In this document: one piece after another, positions 1 through 9,764 of the stretch
Numbering within the stretch: the first letter of the stretch is position 1
Layout of the letters: every line of letters begins with the position of its first letter
Assembly: GCA_028698995.1 (NCBI GenBank)
Contig: JAQVVM010000024.1
Location: 1-64,000 of the forward strand
DNA: 64,000 nucleotides
Direction: 5' to 3'
DNA from: Bacteroidales bacterium
GTDB taxonomy: Bacteria; Bacteroidota; Bacteroidia; Bacteroidales; PXBB01
The notes under the pieces: generated by a model
The model's database searches: none
Seen by the model: only the letters and a program-made list of their open reading frames with translations
What the model was told of the DNA's origin: nothing
Position numbers and translations under genes: made by a program

Positions 1-150
1 AACATAGAGTAAAAGTAAGAAAAAGGAGGCTGGGTCACCCAAAAGTACCTCAAAAATTTAATTAATAAATAGATTATCAAGTAGTTATAAAATAATCTAA
101 TATATTAGTGTCGAAGTCAGGAAAAAAGCTATTTTTTTAAACAAATGGTC

Positions 151-1872
151 TTAAAAATACCTGATAGCCCTTACATTAATGGAAAAATCCTTTAAATCAT
201 TGACTTGTGCGCCATTGTTCCACCCATCAAAAATGACACCCCAGGCATTGTTGGCATCTCCTTCGGACGAGCTCCAGTAGGCGTACCCGCTCAGACCACC
301 AATGGCCACTTTACTCTCGTACAGTTTGCTTAGCTCATCCCGTGAAGGTAGGTGCCAGTCGCTGTAACCACCCAGCACAAGGTCGCTGCAGATTCTTGCG
401 GCGCATCCAAGGTCGCTGCAGCCGCTTACTATGGCTGCTGTATTTGAAGAGCCGCTGCCCAAAACGAATGCAGTGTTGCCTACGGCAGTACCTGAACAAC
501 CCCATGAAGCAGTTGTACTATGGTCGGCAGGCGCTGCAATGATACCATGGGTTTGACCTGCAATATAACCAGGGTCTCCGGGCTGGTAAATATAGGCAAT
601 GATACCACCCTGAAAGTTGCTTCCAATAAGTTCAGTCGTAAAACTCACTTCCTGCCCGTAGAGTGTGTCCTGACTGTTGATGGCGTAGGCACGTACATAG
701 TAAAGAGTACCCGGTTGGAGATTAGTTAACTGGCTCACGAAAGCCCCTGTACCACTGCCATCAACAGTAGTGTTGTTCAAAACTGTCGGGTTGGGGGAGG
801 TGTGCCAGCATATCCCTCGTTCAATAATGGGGTAACCACCATCGCTACCTACTTCACCACTGCAAACGGCTGCATTATGAGTTATGCCTGAAACACTGGC
901 TGTAGTTATAAATAAAGTGCTGAAAGTCATGTCGTTGCTAATGAAAATACCTGCTGCATTAAGCGCCTTTAAGCGGTAGTGCCAAGTGGTGCCTGCACTC
1001 AGACTGAGTGTGTGACTTACATTGTGTGGAATGGAACCATTAAGCATAGGAGGCGTAAGCCATAAGGAGTCCCCATAGGTGCTGTCAGTACCCCATTCAA
1101 GTAGGACAGCTGTGCTCAGACCGAAACCACTGACAAGGGCATTGACGGTGCCTTCATATAGGCCAATCCCTGAGGGCGTCTGTATCTGAACATCAGGCCT
1201 CAGGTCCGTATTGCTGACAGGAATAACTACATAGCCACCGTCTGATAAAAATATTGTATCGTTACTTATACTGAGCATCTGTATTTCATTCTGAGAAGAG
1301 AGGTCACCGCTGTTACTGACTGTAAAACCGCTTATGCTGATACCTGTGCCCTGATAGTAAACAGGATAAGGGTTGGCCGCAGTTTTAAAACGTTGTTCAG
1401 TACTATTGTACACCAGTATGCGTCCATTCTGAGCACCTGTAGAATCAATATAGCTGACACTTCCGGCTTGAAAAGCATAAGGCACAGAGGCAAATGGCAC
1501 TATGCCCAGCGACAGGCTGAAACTGAAGGAATTTGTGGGGTCATAGTCAATTTTTAGGTGTTTTTTCCCTGTTCCCCAATTGATACCCTGATAGGTGCCC
1601 ACTGTAACATAATTGGGAGTGATGCCAATGTCAAAAGCAAAACTGCCATAGGCATTCGTTTGTAAAGCCCTCAATTCCTGATACACCACAGCACCGTTCT
1701 GTGCGCTGTCTATGACGCTGAGTCTCAGTTGAATTGTTGTGTTCAGTAACGGTTGCCCGCTGCTGTTGCGTGCGATGGCCTGAAAATGAATGCCTGCAGT
1801 GCTTTGCCCAAAAACGGGAACAGTCAACAGATGTGTTGTCAAGATAAGTAAGAAAATATATTTTGTTTTCAT
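151..1872 (-). CDS. Secreted modular surface protein with C-terminal DUF1566/Lcl-like domain
   Basis: 573 residues. A clear signal peptide (KTKYIFLLILTTHLL... ending near FGQ) is followed by an N-terminal module (about 25-140) with the pattern FQAIARNSSGQPL and 'YQELRALQTN', which is common at the start of Bacteroidetes surface proteins. Two FN3-like modules follow (about 225-415; 'YYVRAYAINSQDTLYG'). The C-terminal 155 residues resemble the DUF1566/Lcl fold: GGIIAYIY, SDWHLPSRDEL, YWSSSE and a terminal VRAIRYF. It is the last of four co-directional genes, about 22 bp after its neighbour, and is paralogous to the genes at 1895-3910 and 4470-7259. No sorting domain is visible, so the export route beyond Sec is unknown. 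A function in adhesion or glycan contact is only a guess. Confidence 0.85.
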   Translation of the reverse strand: MKTKYIFLLILTTHLLTVPVFGQSTAGIHFQAIARNSSGQPLLNTTIQLRLSVIDSAQNGAVVYQELRALQTNAYGSFAFDIGITPNYVTVGTYQGINWGTGKKHLKIDYDPTNSFSFSLSLGIVPFASVPYAFQAGSVSYIDSTGAQNGRILVYNSTEQRFKTAANPYPVYYQGTGISISGFTVSNSGDLSSQNEIQMLSISNDTIFLSDGGYVVIPVSNTDLRPDVQIQTPSGIGLYEGTVNALVSGFGLSTAVLLEWGTDSTYGDSLWLTPPMLNGSIPHNVSHTLSLSAGTTWHYRLKALNAAGIFISNDMTFSTLFITTASVSGITHNAAVCSGEVGSDGGYPIIERGICWHTSPNPTVLNNTTVDGSGTGAFVSQLTNLQPGTLYYVRAYAINSQDTLYGQEVSFTTELIGSNFQGGIIAYIYQPGDPGYIAGQTHGIIAAPADHSTTASWGCSGTAVGNTAFVLGSGSSNTAAIVSGCSDLGCAARICSDLVLGGYSDWHLPSRDELSKLYESKVAIGGLSGYAYWSSSEGDANNAWGVIFDGWNNGAQVNDLKDFSINVRAIRYF

Positions 1873-1894
1873 AATTCAGAAATATTATTCAGGT

Positions 1895-3910
1895 TTAGAA
1901 ATACCTAACAGCCCTAACAGCAACAATGTTGTCTTTTATATAAGATACAGCCCACATGCCTGACATATAATAACCATATACAAAATGTGCATCAGACTCT
2001 GTAGAGCTCAGGTAATAATACCCAATAGCACCCATAGTCCAAAGAGAATAAAGTTTTGACACTTCGTTAAGGCTTGGCAGGTGCCAATCGGTGTATTCGT
2101 TTAAGATAAGATGGGCACAGGTATAAGCAGCAGTGGTTGTGTCGGGGCAGGCGGCTACGATTTCGGCAGTGTTTTGTGCACCTGTTCCCAGTAGGGAGCC
2201 CTCACAGCCGGGCAAATTGGTGCCGTAACAGCCCCAGGGAAGGTTTCCAAGGTCAAAGGGAGTGCAGATTAAACCGTGAAATTCACCTGTTATATAGCCC
2301 GGGTCGCCAGGTTCATAAAGGTATGCGACTATGCCACCTTGGTAAAAATCACCTACGGTAACAGTGTCGGTATTAAAACTGATTTCATTGCCATAAGTTG
2401 TTCCTGCAGCGTTGGTAGCATAGGCACGTGCGTAATAAGTACGCCCAGTAAGCATTCCGTCAGCGGTACTCTGATAAATGCCTGTGCCGGTACTGTCGCT
2501 TGAAATGAAGTCGTTTATATCCGGTGTAGTATGCAGCGCCCAGCAGATGCCTCTTTTGAGGATTGGAGCACCGCCATTGGAGGTCACATGGCCGCCTCCC
2601 AATGCTGTTGAAGTAGTGACTGAAGTTATGGGCAGTGTCAGTACAAGAGGTTTGATAGGCAGTGTCGTAAAGACAACTTCATTGCCGTAAGATGTTCCTG
2701 CAATATTAATGGCGTATGCCCTCAGGTAGTATGTTGTAGCGGGTGCCAATCCCTGAATAAGCGCATTAAAAGGACTACTGCCTGCACCGCAAGACACATG
2801 AGCACCTGTTGCAAGTGGGTTAGGACTAGTACTCCAGCACAAACCCTTGTCGGTAACGGGTGCACCACCTTCATGCGTGATTTGTCCCCCTGCAGTGGCC
2901 ATAGATGTGTCAATGCCTGTTATGGATTGAGTAGTCACATGTGGGGGAGAAAGTGTTGTGGTGAAGCTCAGGGCATCTCCTGAGGCAATTCCTGCAGCAT
3001 TGTTTCCCTTAAGGCGATAATAATAAGTGGTGCCGGATTCAATAACTATGGAGGCACTTACAAATACATCATTGAAACCATCAGTGGAAAGGGGTAAAGC
3101 ATTAATAGTTTCTCCAAATGCAGGTGTGGTACCCCATTCAAATTGGGTGTAAGTTGTAAGTCCGCGCGGGTTGACCTTACCCATGAGTTTTGCACTGTAT
3201 TGTTGAATATCCGTAGCGGGTAAAGTTGTAACAGAAGGTGCTGCAAACGTTGCCGGAAAAGCATAGGGTAAACGCACAAAGTTACCGTTACTTATAAAAA
3301 GTGTGTCACCTGAAATGTGAATGGTTTGAATTTCGTTTAATGGACTGGCATCACCTGTGTTTGAAATTGTACTTCCGTTAATAGAAATGCCCTGTCCTGC
3401 GTTCATACTCTGATGGCCCGGTTCAAATGCGCCTGTGGCAGCATTATATTTCAGCACATCACCGTTCTCTGCACCATCAGGATTAATAAAAGTTATGTTT
3501 TCTGTCACAAAGGCAAAAGGCAGTGCTGAAAAGCTGATAAATTGTGGTGGCAATGAAAAACCTGAATTGTTTGCGGGGTCAAAGTCAATTCTTAGATACA
3601 GGTGCCCATATTGCCAGTTAATATTATCAAAAGCTCCTGCCAGAACAGTATATGGTGGCTGTCCTACTACAAAAGAAAAAGTACCGTTGTTGCTGGTGAT
3701 CACTGTACGCTGTTCCTGATAAACTGTCTGACCAGCTGAGCTGTCAACAATGCTGAGCCGTATCTGTGCCGTTGTGTTGGGAATAACATTGCCGGTGTTG
3801 TCGCGTGCAGTAGCCTGAAAGTTGATGCCCTGCGGTATCTGTGCATGTGACATGAATGCAGACAAAACTAGCAGAACAATGGCGGATAATAGTATGTGGA
3901 GGTATTTCAT
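1895..3910 (-). CDS. Secreted modular surface protein, paralogue of the flanking genes
   Basis: 671 residues with a signal peptide ending near SHAQ. The N-terminal module (FQATARDNTGNVI) matches that of the other two large proteins. Three FN3-like modules follow, each carrying the phrase 'TTYYLRAYAINIAGTSYGNE' or a close variant and a 'GLCWSTSPNP' phrase. The C-terminal DUF1566/Lcl-like domain carries GGIVAYLYEPGDPGY, TDWHLPSLNEV and a terminal VRAVRYF. It has one more module than the gene downstream, so module number varies between paralogues. It sits between the small T9SS-sorted protein gene and the 573-residue paralogue, probably in one transcript. Function is unknown; the architecture suggests a cell-surface or extracellular protein. 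Confidence 0.85.
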   Translation of the reverse strand: MKYLHILLSAIVLLVLSAFMSHAQIPQGINFQATARDNTGNVIPNTTAQIRLSIVDSSAGQTVYQEQRTVITSNNGTFSFVVGQPPYTVLAGAFDNINWQYGHLYLRIDFDPANNSGFSLPPQFISFSALPFAFVTENITFINPDGAENGDVLKYNAATGAFEPGHQSMNAGQGISINGSTISNTGDASPLNEIQTIHISGDTLFISNGNFVRLPYAFPATFAAPSVTTLPATDIQQYSAKLMGKVNPRGLTTYTQFEWGTTPAFGETINALPLSTDGFNDVFVSASIVIESGTTYYYRLKGNNAAGIASGDALSFTTTLSPPHVTTQSITGIDTSMATAGGQITHEGGAPVTDKGLCWSTSPNPLATGAHVSCGAGSSPFNALIQGLAPATTYYLRAYAINIAGTSYGNEVVFTTLPIKPLVLTLPITSVTTSTALGGGHVTSNGGAPILKRGICWALHTTPDINDFISSDSTGTGIYQSTADGMLTGRTYYARAYATNAAGTTYGNEISFNTDTVTVGDFYQGGIVAYLYEPGDPGYITGEFHGLICTPFDLGNLPWGCYGTNLPGCEGSLLGTGAQNTAEIVAACPDTTTAAYTCAHLILNEYTDWHLPSLNEVSKLYSLWTMGAIGYYYLSSTESDAHFVYGYYMSGMWAVSYIKDNIVAVRAVRYF

Positions 3911-3931
3911 GACAAATAATTTGAGCTATAA

Positions 3932-4447
3932 TTAAATTTTTGAAAATTTAAGATTTCCTACGTATGTGCCATTACGGGTCATTGCTGAAAATATGTAGAA
4001 ACTCGGAGGTAAATCCCTGACATTCAGTGTGTAAGTCCCAGAATTAACTACAGCATTATAGGTCATCACAACTTTACCACTCATATCAAATATTTGAATG
4101 TAGAGAAACCCGTCATCAAAACCTTCGATATTGAAATTCAAAAAGTCGCTCACCGGGTTAGGGAACAGTAACACAGTACCCCAGAGGGCGTCTTCAACTG
4201 TTTCAGCACCTGTTATAATACCTGTATTGTCATTGCTGCCTTGGGTGCCGCCTTCGAGTGTCAGATTGCCACCACTGAGGGTGAATACAAAAACCTCTCC
4301 CAAAGTGACATTTAATGAATCCCCTGCTTGGCCCCCGGGCGACAGGGTTATCCTGTCGAGTGTCTGGGCACTGGTTACAAAGGGGGATGTAAAGAGTGCT
4401 GTGAATATCAGAATAGATAAGTATTTTATTGATTTCATTTTAAACAT
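3932..4447 (-). CDS. Small secreted protein with type IX secretion C-terminal sorting domain
   Basis: 171 residues. The signal peptide (MKSIKYLSILIFTALF...) ends near TSAQ. The start may be the second Met (4438), since the first three residues precede a typical signal sequence. The last 75 residues are a type A T9SS sorting domain: LFPNPVSDFLNF, then 'QIFDMSGKVV', 'LNVRDLPPSFYIF' and a basic-rich end. Known family members are exported by the Por/T9SS machinery, with the sorting domain removed and the cargo anchored or released. The mature part is only about 70 residues with a 'GGNLTLEGGTQGSND' stretch and no recognisable enzyme. Lying among three surface-protein paralogues, it may be a small partner of them. 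Confidence 0.85.
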   Translation of the reverse strand: MFKMKSIKYLSILIFTALFTSPFVTSAQTLDRITLSPGGQAGDSLNVTLGEVFVFTLSGGNLTLEGGTQGSNDNTGIITGAETVEDALWGTVLLFPNPVSDFLNFNIEGFDDGFLYIQIFDMSGKVVMTYNAVVNSGTYTLNVRDLPPSFYIFSAMTRNGTYVGNLKFSKI

Positions 4448-4469
4448 TTTTCTGTTTTTTACATTGTAT

Positions 4470-7259
4470 TTAAAATTTGTTTATGGCCCTCACATGAACA
4501 GGCGTAGTAAGTTTGCTGAGCACACCATAGGCATTGCCGTTTGTAATTTCATAGCCGGAGAAGGCATTGCCGTTAAATTCGGAAGAACTGCCATACCAGC
4601 CGTTTGTAAATGTTGAAAGGCCGGTGAGGTGGAGGTTTGCATACATGTAGTACAGTTCTTCTTTAGAAGGCATATACCAGTCGCTGTAGCCATTGAGGAC
4701 AAGTGTGTCGCAGACGCGGGCAGGGATACCCGGGGTTGGGCAGCCATTGACAATGGCTGTCGTATTTGCCTGACCGGCAAAAATGCCCTGACCAGTTGCA
4801 CCGAAAAACTGTCCGAAGCAACCCCATACCAGACTCAGCGCCTGATCTGTTTCGGCAGCCACCAAACCGTGTTCGCCCGTTTGGTCAACATAGTACACAA
4901 TGCCACCCTGGTAGTGGTCGCCAATAATCATCTGCCCAGTGGTTTTGAAGGATATTTCATTGCCGTAAATAGTATCGCCGGCGCTGATGCCGAAAGCCTT
5001 GACATAATAGGTGGTGTGTGGGTGCAAGTCACGCATTTGGATGACAAAGCTGCCTGTGTCGGAACCTGAAAAGATGAGCAAATTGGACAAGTTGGGGTCA
5101 TGAGTAGTTTTGTAGCAAATACCTCTGGCAGTGATGGAGTCTCCCATGTCGTCGGCTATAAATCCTCCTGTGGTGCAGCGGGCACCTGTGATGTCAGAAG
5201 TGGCCAATGTCAGGATACGGTTTGCAGCGGTAAATGTTGTAAATGAAAGTGAGTTTCCGTAGGCAGTGCCTGAGCTGTTGGTGGCATAGGCGCGTACGTA
5301 ATAGGTGGTGCCGGGCTGCAAGCCTGTGATGTGATGGGTAAATGCATCGTTGGAAGTGCCATTGCTGCTGAAGCTGTTGCTGAGTGTAGGGTTGGGGGTA
5401 GTGCTCCAGCACAGGCCTTTTGCAGTAACATAAGCTCCGCCATTGTTTAATACCTTTCCGGTGCACTTTGCAGCAAATGAAGATACCTGATAAACCTGAA
5501 CAGTGCTCACTTCAGGAAGATAAACAGGAACACATGCGGTTGAAAAAGAACGTATGGGAAGAATACTGTAATATGTCCAGTCTTTGAAATAAGGTAAAAG
5601 GGGCCCATATGAAAAATTCTGGTACCAAAAATTATTACTGTCGGATTCGCTGGAGCTGGCATAATTGGTCTCCGGATAGTTGACAAGATTTGGAGCTTGC
5701 AGGACTCCATAAACCAAACTTATTTCATCTTTGGATGGCAGATACCAGTCGTCGAAACCTCCGTAGCTGAAATTTGATGCTATACGTGCACAGGTATTGG
5801 TACTGCAGTTGGCCACAATCAAAGCGGTATTGTTTTCACCTGAATACATTGCCGTAGAAGTTCCAATCAATTGTCCCTGACAACCAAAAGAAGAAGTGCC
5901 GGGAGCAGGGATGGGAGATGCAACAAGGCCATGGCCAGTCCCATCGTTATAAAATACATGACCACCTGCAAATAAAAATCCGATGGTATAGCCAGAGTTG
6001 AATGATATTTGCGCCCCGTAGGCTGTTCCCAATGCATTTGTGGCATATGCTCTAGCATAATAAAGGGTGCATGTATCAAGCCCCGTGAGGATGCTGTTGA
6101 AAGTTCCTGTATCACCGGCTTCAGTTGTATGGTTACCTGTTGCAACCGGCAGGGGAGAAGTGCTCCAGCATACGCCACGTGCAGTGATAGGCAGACCGCC
6201 GTTTTGGGATACCCATACCTGTACTGTTGCGCTGTTTCCTGAATAATTGAATGCCTGCATGGTATGTACTACAGGCAGGTTTGTACCCGACATAAAAGTG
6301 CTGCTGCCCGATGTAGTATCACCTGCTGCATTGATGGCTTTCATCCGGTAATAGTAGGTCGTGACGTTTTGCAAGCCGTTAAGTGTTAGAGTCACTGTTG
6401 TATCAGCAGTGCCATAAACCGGACTTTGCAAAGCAGGGGCTGCATTGGAAAATGTTGTATCGGTGCCCCATTCAAAAACCACTGAGGCTCCAAGCCCATG
6501 AGGGTTTACATGGCCTCTCAGAACAGCAGAATCACCGGAGATGCCGTAGGGGATGAGCAATTCTATCTCAGGAGGCAGAATACTTACCGTCCCTTGTGGT
6601 GGAATCACAGCAAAGCTGCCGTTCTGGCTCAGGTAAATGGTGTCGTTGCCCTTGTTAAGCTGTTGTATTTCATTAGTTGTACTTAGGTCTCCGGTATTGC
6701 TGATAGTGTTGCTGCTAATGCTGATACCGCTACCTGCACTCAATACGCCTGTTGCAACGGTACCAGGTTCAAATTTATTTGTTGATGCATTGTAAATAAG
6801 TGTTTCTCCATTTTGCACACCAGTAGTATCAATATATACCACTTGGTCTGCGGCCAGTGTGTAAGGCATGCTTACTATCTTTATTAAATCAAGGCCCAAA
6901 TTGAAACTCATGGTATTTGTAGGGTCGTAATCAACTTTTAGATACATTTGTCCACTGAGCCAGTTGATGTTTTTAAAAACACCTGCGGTGGTAAATGCAG
7001 GGTCTTTGCCTATCTGAAAAGAAAACGACCCTTGTGGGTTGGTTTGCACGGCCCTGAGTTCTTGGTAAACTACTTGTCCAGCGAGGGCACTGTCGCTTAC
7101 AGTAAGCCGTATCTGAATGTTGGTATTGGCCAGAGTTTGACCGTTGGCATCTGTTGCAATGCCTTGAAAATTAATAAATTGTGGAACCTGAGCGGCAGCG
7201 CTTAAGACTATAAACAGCCCAGATAATACAAGATAAATATACCTAAAGGGGGATTTCAT
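4470..7259 (-). CDS. Large secreted protein with two DUF1566/Lcl-like domains
   Basis: 929 residues from the Met at 7259. A longer frame begins at 7304, but the 15 extra residues precede an ordinary signal peptide (MKSPFRYIYLVLSGLF... ending SAAAQ), so the later start is preferred. Order: shared N-terminal module (FQGIATDANGQTL), FN3-like modules, a first DUF1566/Lcl-like domain (about 425-575; DDWYLPSKDEI, YASSSESD), further FN3-like modules ('TTYYVRAYATNSSGTAYGN'), and a second terminal DUF1566/Lcl-like domain (SDWYMPSKEEL, VRAINKF). The internal duplication of the end domain is not seen in the two shorter paralogues. This is the first gene of the four-gene run. No sorting domain is seen. 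Function is unknown. Confidence 0.85.
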   Translation of the reverse strand: MKSPFRYIYLVLSGLFIVLSAAAQVPQFINFQGIATDANGQTLANTNIQIRLTVSDSALAGQVVYQELRAVQTNPQGSFSFQIGKDPAFTTAGVFKNINWLSGQMYLKVDYDPTNTMSFNLGLDLIKIVSMPYTLAADQVVYIDTTGVQNGETLIYNASTNKFEPGTVATGVLSAGSGISISSNTISNTGDLSTTNEIQQLNKGNDTIYLSQNGSFAVIPPQGTVSILPPEIELLIPYGISGDSAVLRGHVNPHGLGASVVFEWGTDTTFSNAAPALQSPVYGTADTTVTLTLNGLQNVTTYYYRMKAINAAGDTTSGSSTFMSGTNLPVVHTMQAFNYSGNSATVQVWVSQNGGLPITARGVCWSTSPLPVATGNHTTEAGDTGTFNSILTGLDTCTLYYARAYATNALGTAYGAQISFNSGYTIGFLFAGGHVFYNDGTGHGLVASPIPAPGTSSFGCQGQLIGTSTAMYSGENNTALIVANCSTNTCARIASNFSYGGFDDWYLPSKDEISLVYGVLQAPNLVNYPETNYASSSESDSNNFWYQNFSYGPLLPYFKDWTYYSILPIRSFSTACVPVYLPEVSTVQVYQVSSFAAKCTGKVLNNGGAYVTAKGLCWSTTPNPTLSNSFSSNGTSNDAFTHHITGLQPGTTYYVRAYATNSSGTAYGNSLSFTTFTAANRILTLATSDITGARCTTGGFIADDMGDSITARGICYKTTHDPNLSNLLIFSGSDTGSFVIQMRDLHPHTTYYVKAFGISAGDTIYGNEISFKTTGQMIIGDHYQGGIVYYVDQTGEHGLVAAETDQALSLVWGCFGQFFGATGQGIFAGQANTTAIVNGCPTPGIPARVCDTLVLNGYSDWYMPSKEELYYMYANLHLTGLSTFTNGWYGSSSEFNGNAFSGYEITNGNAYGVLSKLTTPVHVRAINKF

Positions 7260-7353
7260 TTTTTTTGGATTAAGATGAATGGCTGTCAAGCCTGAATAAT
7301 TCAAGCAAATTTACAAAAAAAAGTGCTGATTAGAGCATCTCTAAAGAAAATAA

Positions 7354-7809
7354 TTATTTAGCTATGACCAAAAAATCTTTTAAAAACTCAAAAGCTTCAA
7401 ACAAATTTTTTTCAGCCTTAGGAGTCAGTTCTTCTTTAAAGTCAAATTCATATGCTTTTACATGCAAAACATAAGCTTCAGGGGTTTTATCATAAATCTT
7501 TCTGCACAAATCAACAACATAAGAAGTTGAAACGGCATGCATTGTAAATTCTATTGTGGCATTGTTAGGTTCAACCTTTTCAATTTTATAGTTTTCGACA
7601 TCTTCAACCACAGAGGCATCTACAAAAATGACCCTGTCAAAGTCTGCAATAACCCCCGAATCTTCAATATTTAATTGGTAATTGCAGTCTGTAGATAAAT
7701 CTGCAATATTTTCTTTTTCAATCCAATCTTCAACAAGTTCAATAAAACGGGCACCGATGCCATCATCTTGCCTTCCGGGATTGCCGTAACCGTAAATAAG
7801 TGTATGCAT
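7354..7809 (-). CDS. [NiFe] hydrogenase maturation protease (HoxW/HyaD family)
   Basis: 151 residues, the usual length for the family. These endoproteases clip a short C-terminal peptide from the hydrogenase large subunit after nickel insertion. The sequence shows the N-terminal YGYGNPGRQDDG motif with the acidic nickel-contact residue, a second acidic residue in 'VIFVDASVV', and the conserved His in 'FTMHAVSTSY'. The likely substrate is HoxH encoded at 15835-17286, which retains a cleavable tail after its DPCLSCATH motif. The gene stands apart from the hydrogenase operon, and no hypA-F maturation genes are in the window. The family call is firm; the pairing with HoxH is inference from co-occurrence. 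Confidence 0.9.
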   Translation of the reverse strand: MHTLIYGYGNPGRQDDGIGARFIELVEDWIEKENIADLSTDCNYQLNIEDSGVIADFDRVIFVDASVVEDVENYKIEKVEPNNATIEFTMHAVSTSYVVDLCRKIYDKTPEAYVLHVKAYEFDFKEELTPKAEKNLFEAFEFLKDFLVIAK

Positions 7810-7988
7810 TTCGATAATTTTACAGCAAATATAAAATTAATTGGTCAGTTTAAAGGATATTCATTTAATAGAATTCCTATTAATATTACTGTTATTAATA
7901 TTTTGAAAAATGGAATTCAATCTTATCAAAATTTGTATTCTATTTATTAGTTTTGCATCATGCAAATATTAACAGTATATAAATTAAG

Positions 7989-8438
7989 ATGACACATATA
8001 AACAGCAAATTAATTCTTATCGCACTTTTGGGTTTTCTTTCTCTTGGTGCTTTTTACGGAGGCATCTTATTAATTCTTTATCCGGATGGTTCTTTTTTAA
8101 GAATACCACTTGAGTTATTAAGCAATTCTCCATTTGAAAATTTTTTAATACCCGGTATTATTTTGTTTACAACATTTGGAATTTTCCCTGTTTTTGTCAT
8201 TTACGCATTAATAAAAAAACCTCAATGTAGGGTTTTAGATAAGTTGAATTTGTTTTACGATTATCATTTTGCATGGACTTTTTCTGTTTATATCGGCTTT
8301 GGACAAATCATCTGGATTAATGTTCAAACACTCATGTTTAATGCTGTGGATATCATACAAACCATTTACTCAAGCTTGGGGATTTTGATAGTTTGTGTTG
8401 CATTATTACCACAGACTCGAAAAAGTTATAAACTTTAA
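7989..8438 (+). CDS. Small four-helix membrane protein
   Basis: 149 residues, almost entirely hydrophobic, with about four predicted membrane spans (around 8-30, 55-77, 95-115 and 120-140). No catalytic motif is recognised. It starts a short plus-strand run and is followed after 9 bp by a flavodoxin-like gene, which suggests co-transcription. The sequence TAGTTTTG at 7948-7955 fits a Bacteroidetes -7 element, though I could not find a well-spaced -33 partner. Function unknown. Confidence 0.7.
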   Translation: MTHINSKLILIALLGFLSLGAFYGGILLILYPDGSFLRIPLELLSNSPFENFLIPGIILFTTFGIFPVFVIYALIKKPQCRVLDKLNLFYDYHFAWTFSVYIGFGQIIWINVQTLMFNAVDIIQTIYSSLGILIVCVALLPQTRKSYKL

Positions 8439-8447
8439 TATTTTTTT

Positions 8448-8978
8448 ATGAAAACAATCGTTTATTATTACTCCCATAAAGGCAGTAATAAGTATTTAGC
8501 TCAGAAAATCGCTCATGATTTAAGTTGCGATATTGAAGAAATTAAACCGCTTTTAAATTCCCATATCCTAATGTTGATGGGAATTAATTTTGGAAATAAA
8601 GAATTACATACAAATATTAAAGCATACGAAAGAGTTGTTTTATGTGGACCAATATGGATGGGCAAATTGATTGTTCCACTTAAAAACTTTTTGAAAAAGT
8701 ATTGTAATAAAATCAATAAGTTAGTATTTGTTACTAGTTGTGGGAGTCCTTTCAATAAGAAAGATGAGAAGTTTGGTCATAATCTTGTTTTTAAGCAGGT
8801 TAAAGATATGCTGAATGAAAAATGTATTCATTGTGAAGCATTTCCCATTGGTTTGGTTTTACCGCCAGAACTTAAAGATGCCCCGGATGCTTTCATGAAA
8901 GCGCATTTGAATGATTTCAATTTTAATGGGGAAATTGTGGAAATTTACGAAGCTTTTATTAAGAAAATACAACCATAA
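8448..8978 (+). CDS. Flavodoxin-like protein
   Basis: 176 residues with a flavodoxin-type fold. The N-terminal strand and phosphate-binding loop read VYYYSHKGSNKYLAQKIA, and the FMN-contact region 'LCGPIWMGKL' lies near residue 65. Family members bind FMN and act as electron carriers or quinone/NAD(P)H reductases; the substrate here cannot be told. It lies 9 bp after the small membrane protein gene and 13 bp before the acetyltransferase gene. Family confidence is good, exact role unknown. Confidence 0.75.
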   Translation: MKTIVYYYSHKGSNKYLAQKIAHDLSCDIEEIKPLLNSHILMLMGINFGNKELHTNIKAYERVVLCGPIWMGKLIVPLKNFLKKYCNKINKLVFVTSCGSPFNKKDEKFGHNLVFKQVKDMLNEKCIHCEAFPIGLVLPPELKDAPDAFMKAHLNDFNFNGEIVEIYEAFIKKIQP

Positions 8979-8991
8979 ATATTTACATAAC

Positions 8992-9758
8992 ATGGACGGC
9001 TTTAAAATTATCGATCTTACGCCCGAAAATATTGCAAATTATGGTGTCTGTGGCTATAAAGATGTGAATAAGCATATCGAATTGAGAAATAAAATTGAAT
9101 GGCATAAAGAATATTTTCCAAAAGGTTTGAGAATTAAAGCACTTATTTCAGAAAAGGGTGGATATCAGGGAATGTTGGAGTATATTCCGGGTACATATGC
9201 GCATCGTCCCGTCGATGCTGATGGGTATATGTTTATTCATTGCCTATTCGTGGGTTTCAAAAAAGAGTATAAGAATAAAGGCTTTGCTTCTGCTCTAATT
9301 GATGTGTGTATTGAAGATGCTAAGAAAAGTAAAATGCTCGGTGTTGCTGTAGTTACACGAAAAGGGTCATTTATGGCTGATAATGCTATCTTTTTAAAGA
9401 AAGGCTTTCACGTGGTTGATCATGCCAAACCCGATTTTAATTTATTAGTACTAAAATTTGAAGAAAATCGAAAAATCCTAATTTTATTCAAATCACAAAC
9501 CCGCATTTGGAAAAATATAGCCATGGACTCACAATTCTGCGTTCTGCTCAATGTCCCTATACTGAGAAAAATGTGAATGCCATTATCGAAAGTGCAAAGA
9601 AAATGAAATTAGAAGTGCATTTGGTTGATTTAAAGAGTGTTTATGATGTTCAAAATTCACCATGTCCTTTTGGTACTTTTGGTATTATTTACAACGGAAA
9701 AGTGATTAGCCATCATCCAATCAGCAATACCCGATTTGAGAACATGATGAAAAAATAG
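8992..9758 (+). pseudogene. GNAT acetyltransferase with C-terminal YoaP-like thioredoxin domain, interrupted by a frameshift
   Basis: The first part, from the ATG at 8992, encodes a GNAT N-acetyltransferase (about 160 residues; acetyl-CoA loop region 'VGFKKEYKNKGFASALIDVC'). The family normally continues into a YoaP-type thioredoxin-like domain. That continuation is present, but in the -1 frame: '...NPHLEKYSHGLTILRSAQCPYTEKNV' ending GTFGIIYNGKVISHHPISNTRF at 9758. The frames cross near 9465-9476, beside a run of five A residues. Reading only the first frame gives a 48-residue nonsense tail. Either the gene is broken, or there is an indel error in the assembly; a programmed -1 shift seems unlikely because the site is not a standard X-XXY-YYZ heptamer. 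The product would be a two-domain enzyme of about 255 residues. Confidence 0.75.
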
Positions 9759-9764
9759 ATTATT

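Noticed and set aside
9469-9478. Programmed -1 ribosomal frameshift in the acetyltransferase gene
   Set aside because: The A-run is too short for a standard slippery heptamer and no downstream pseudoknot was apparent; a plain indel is simpler.
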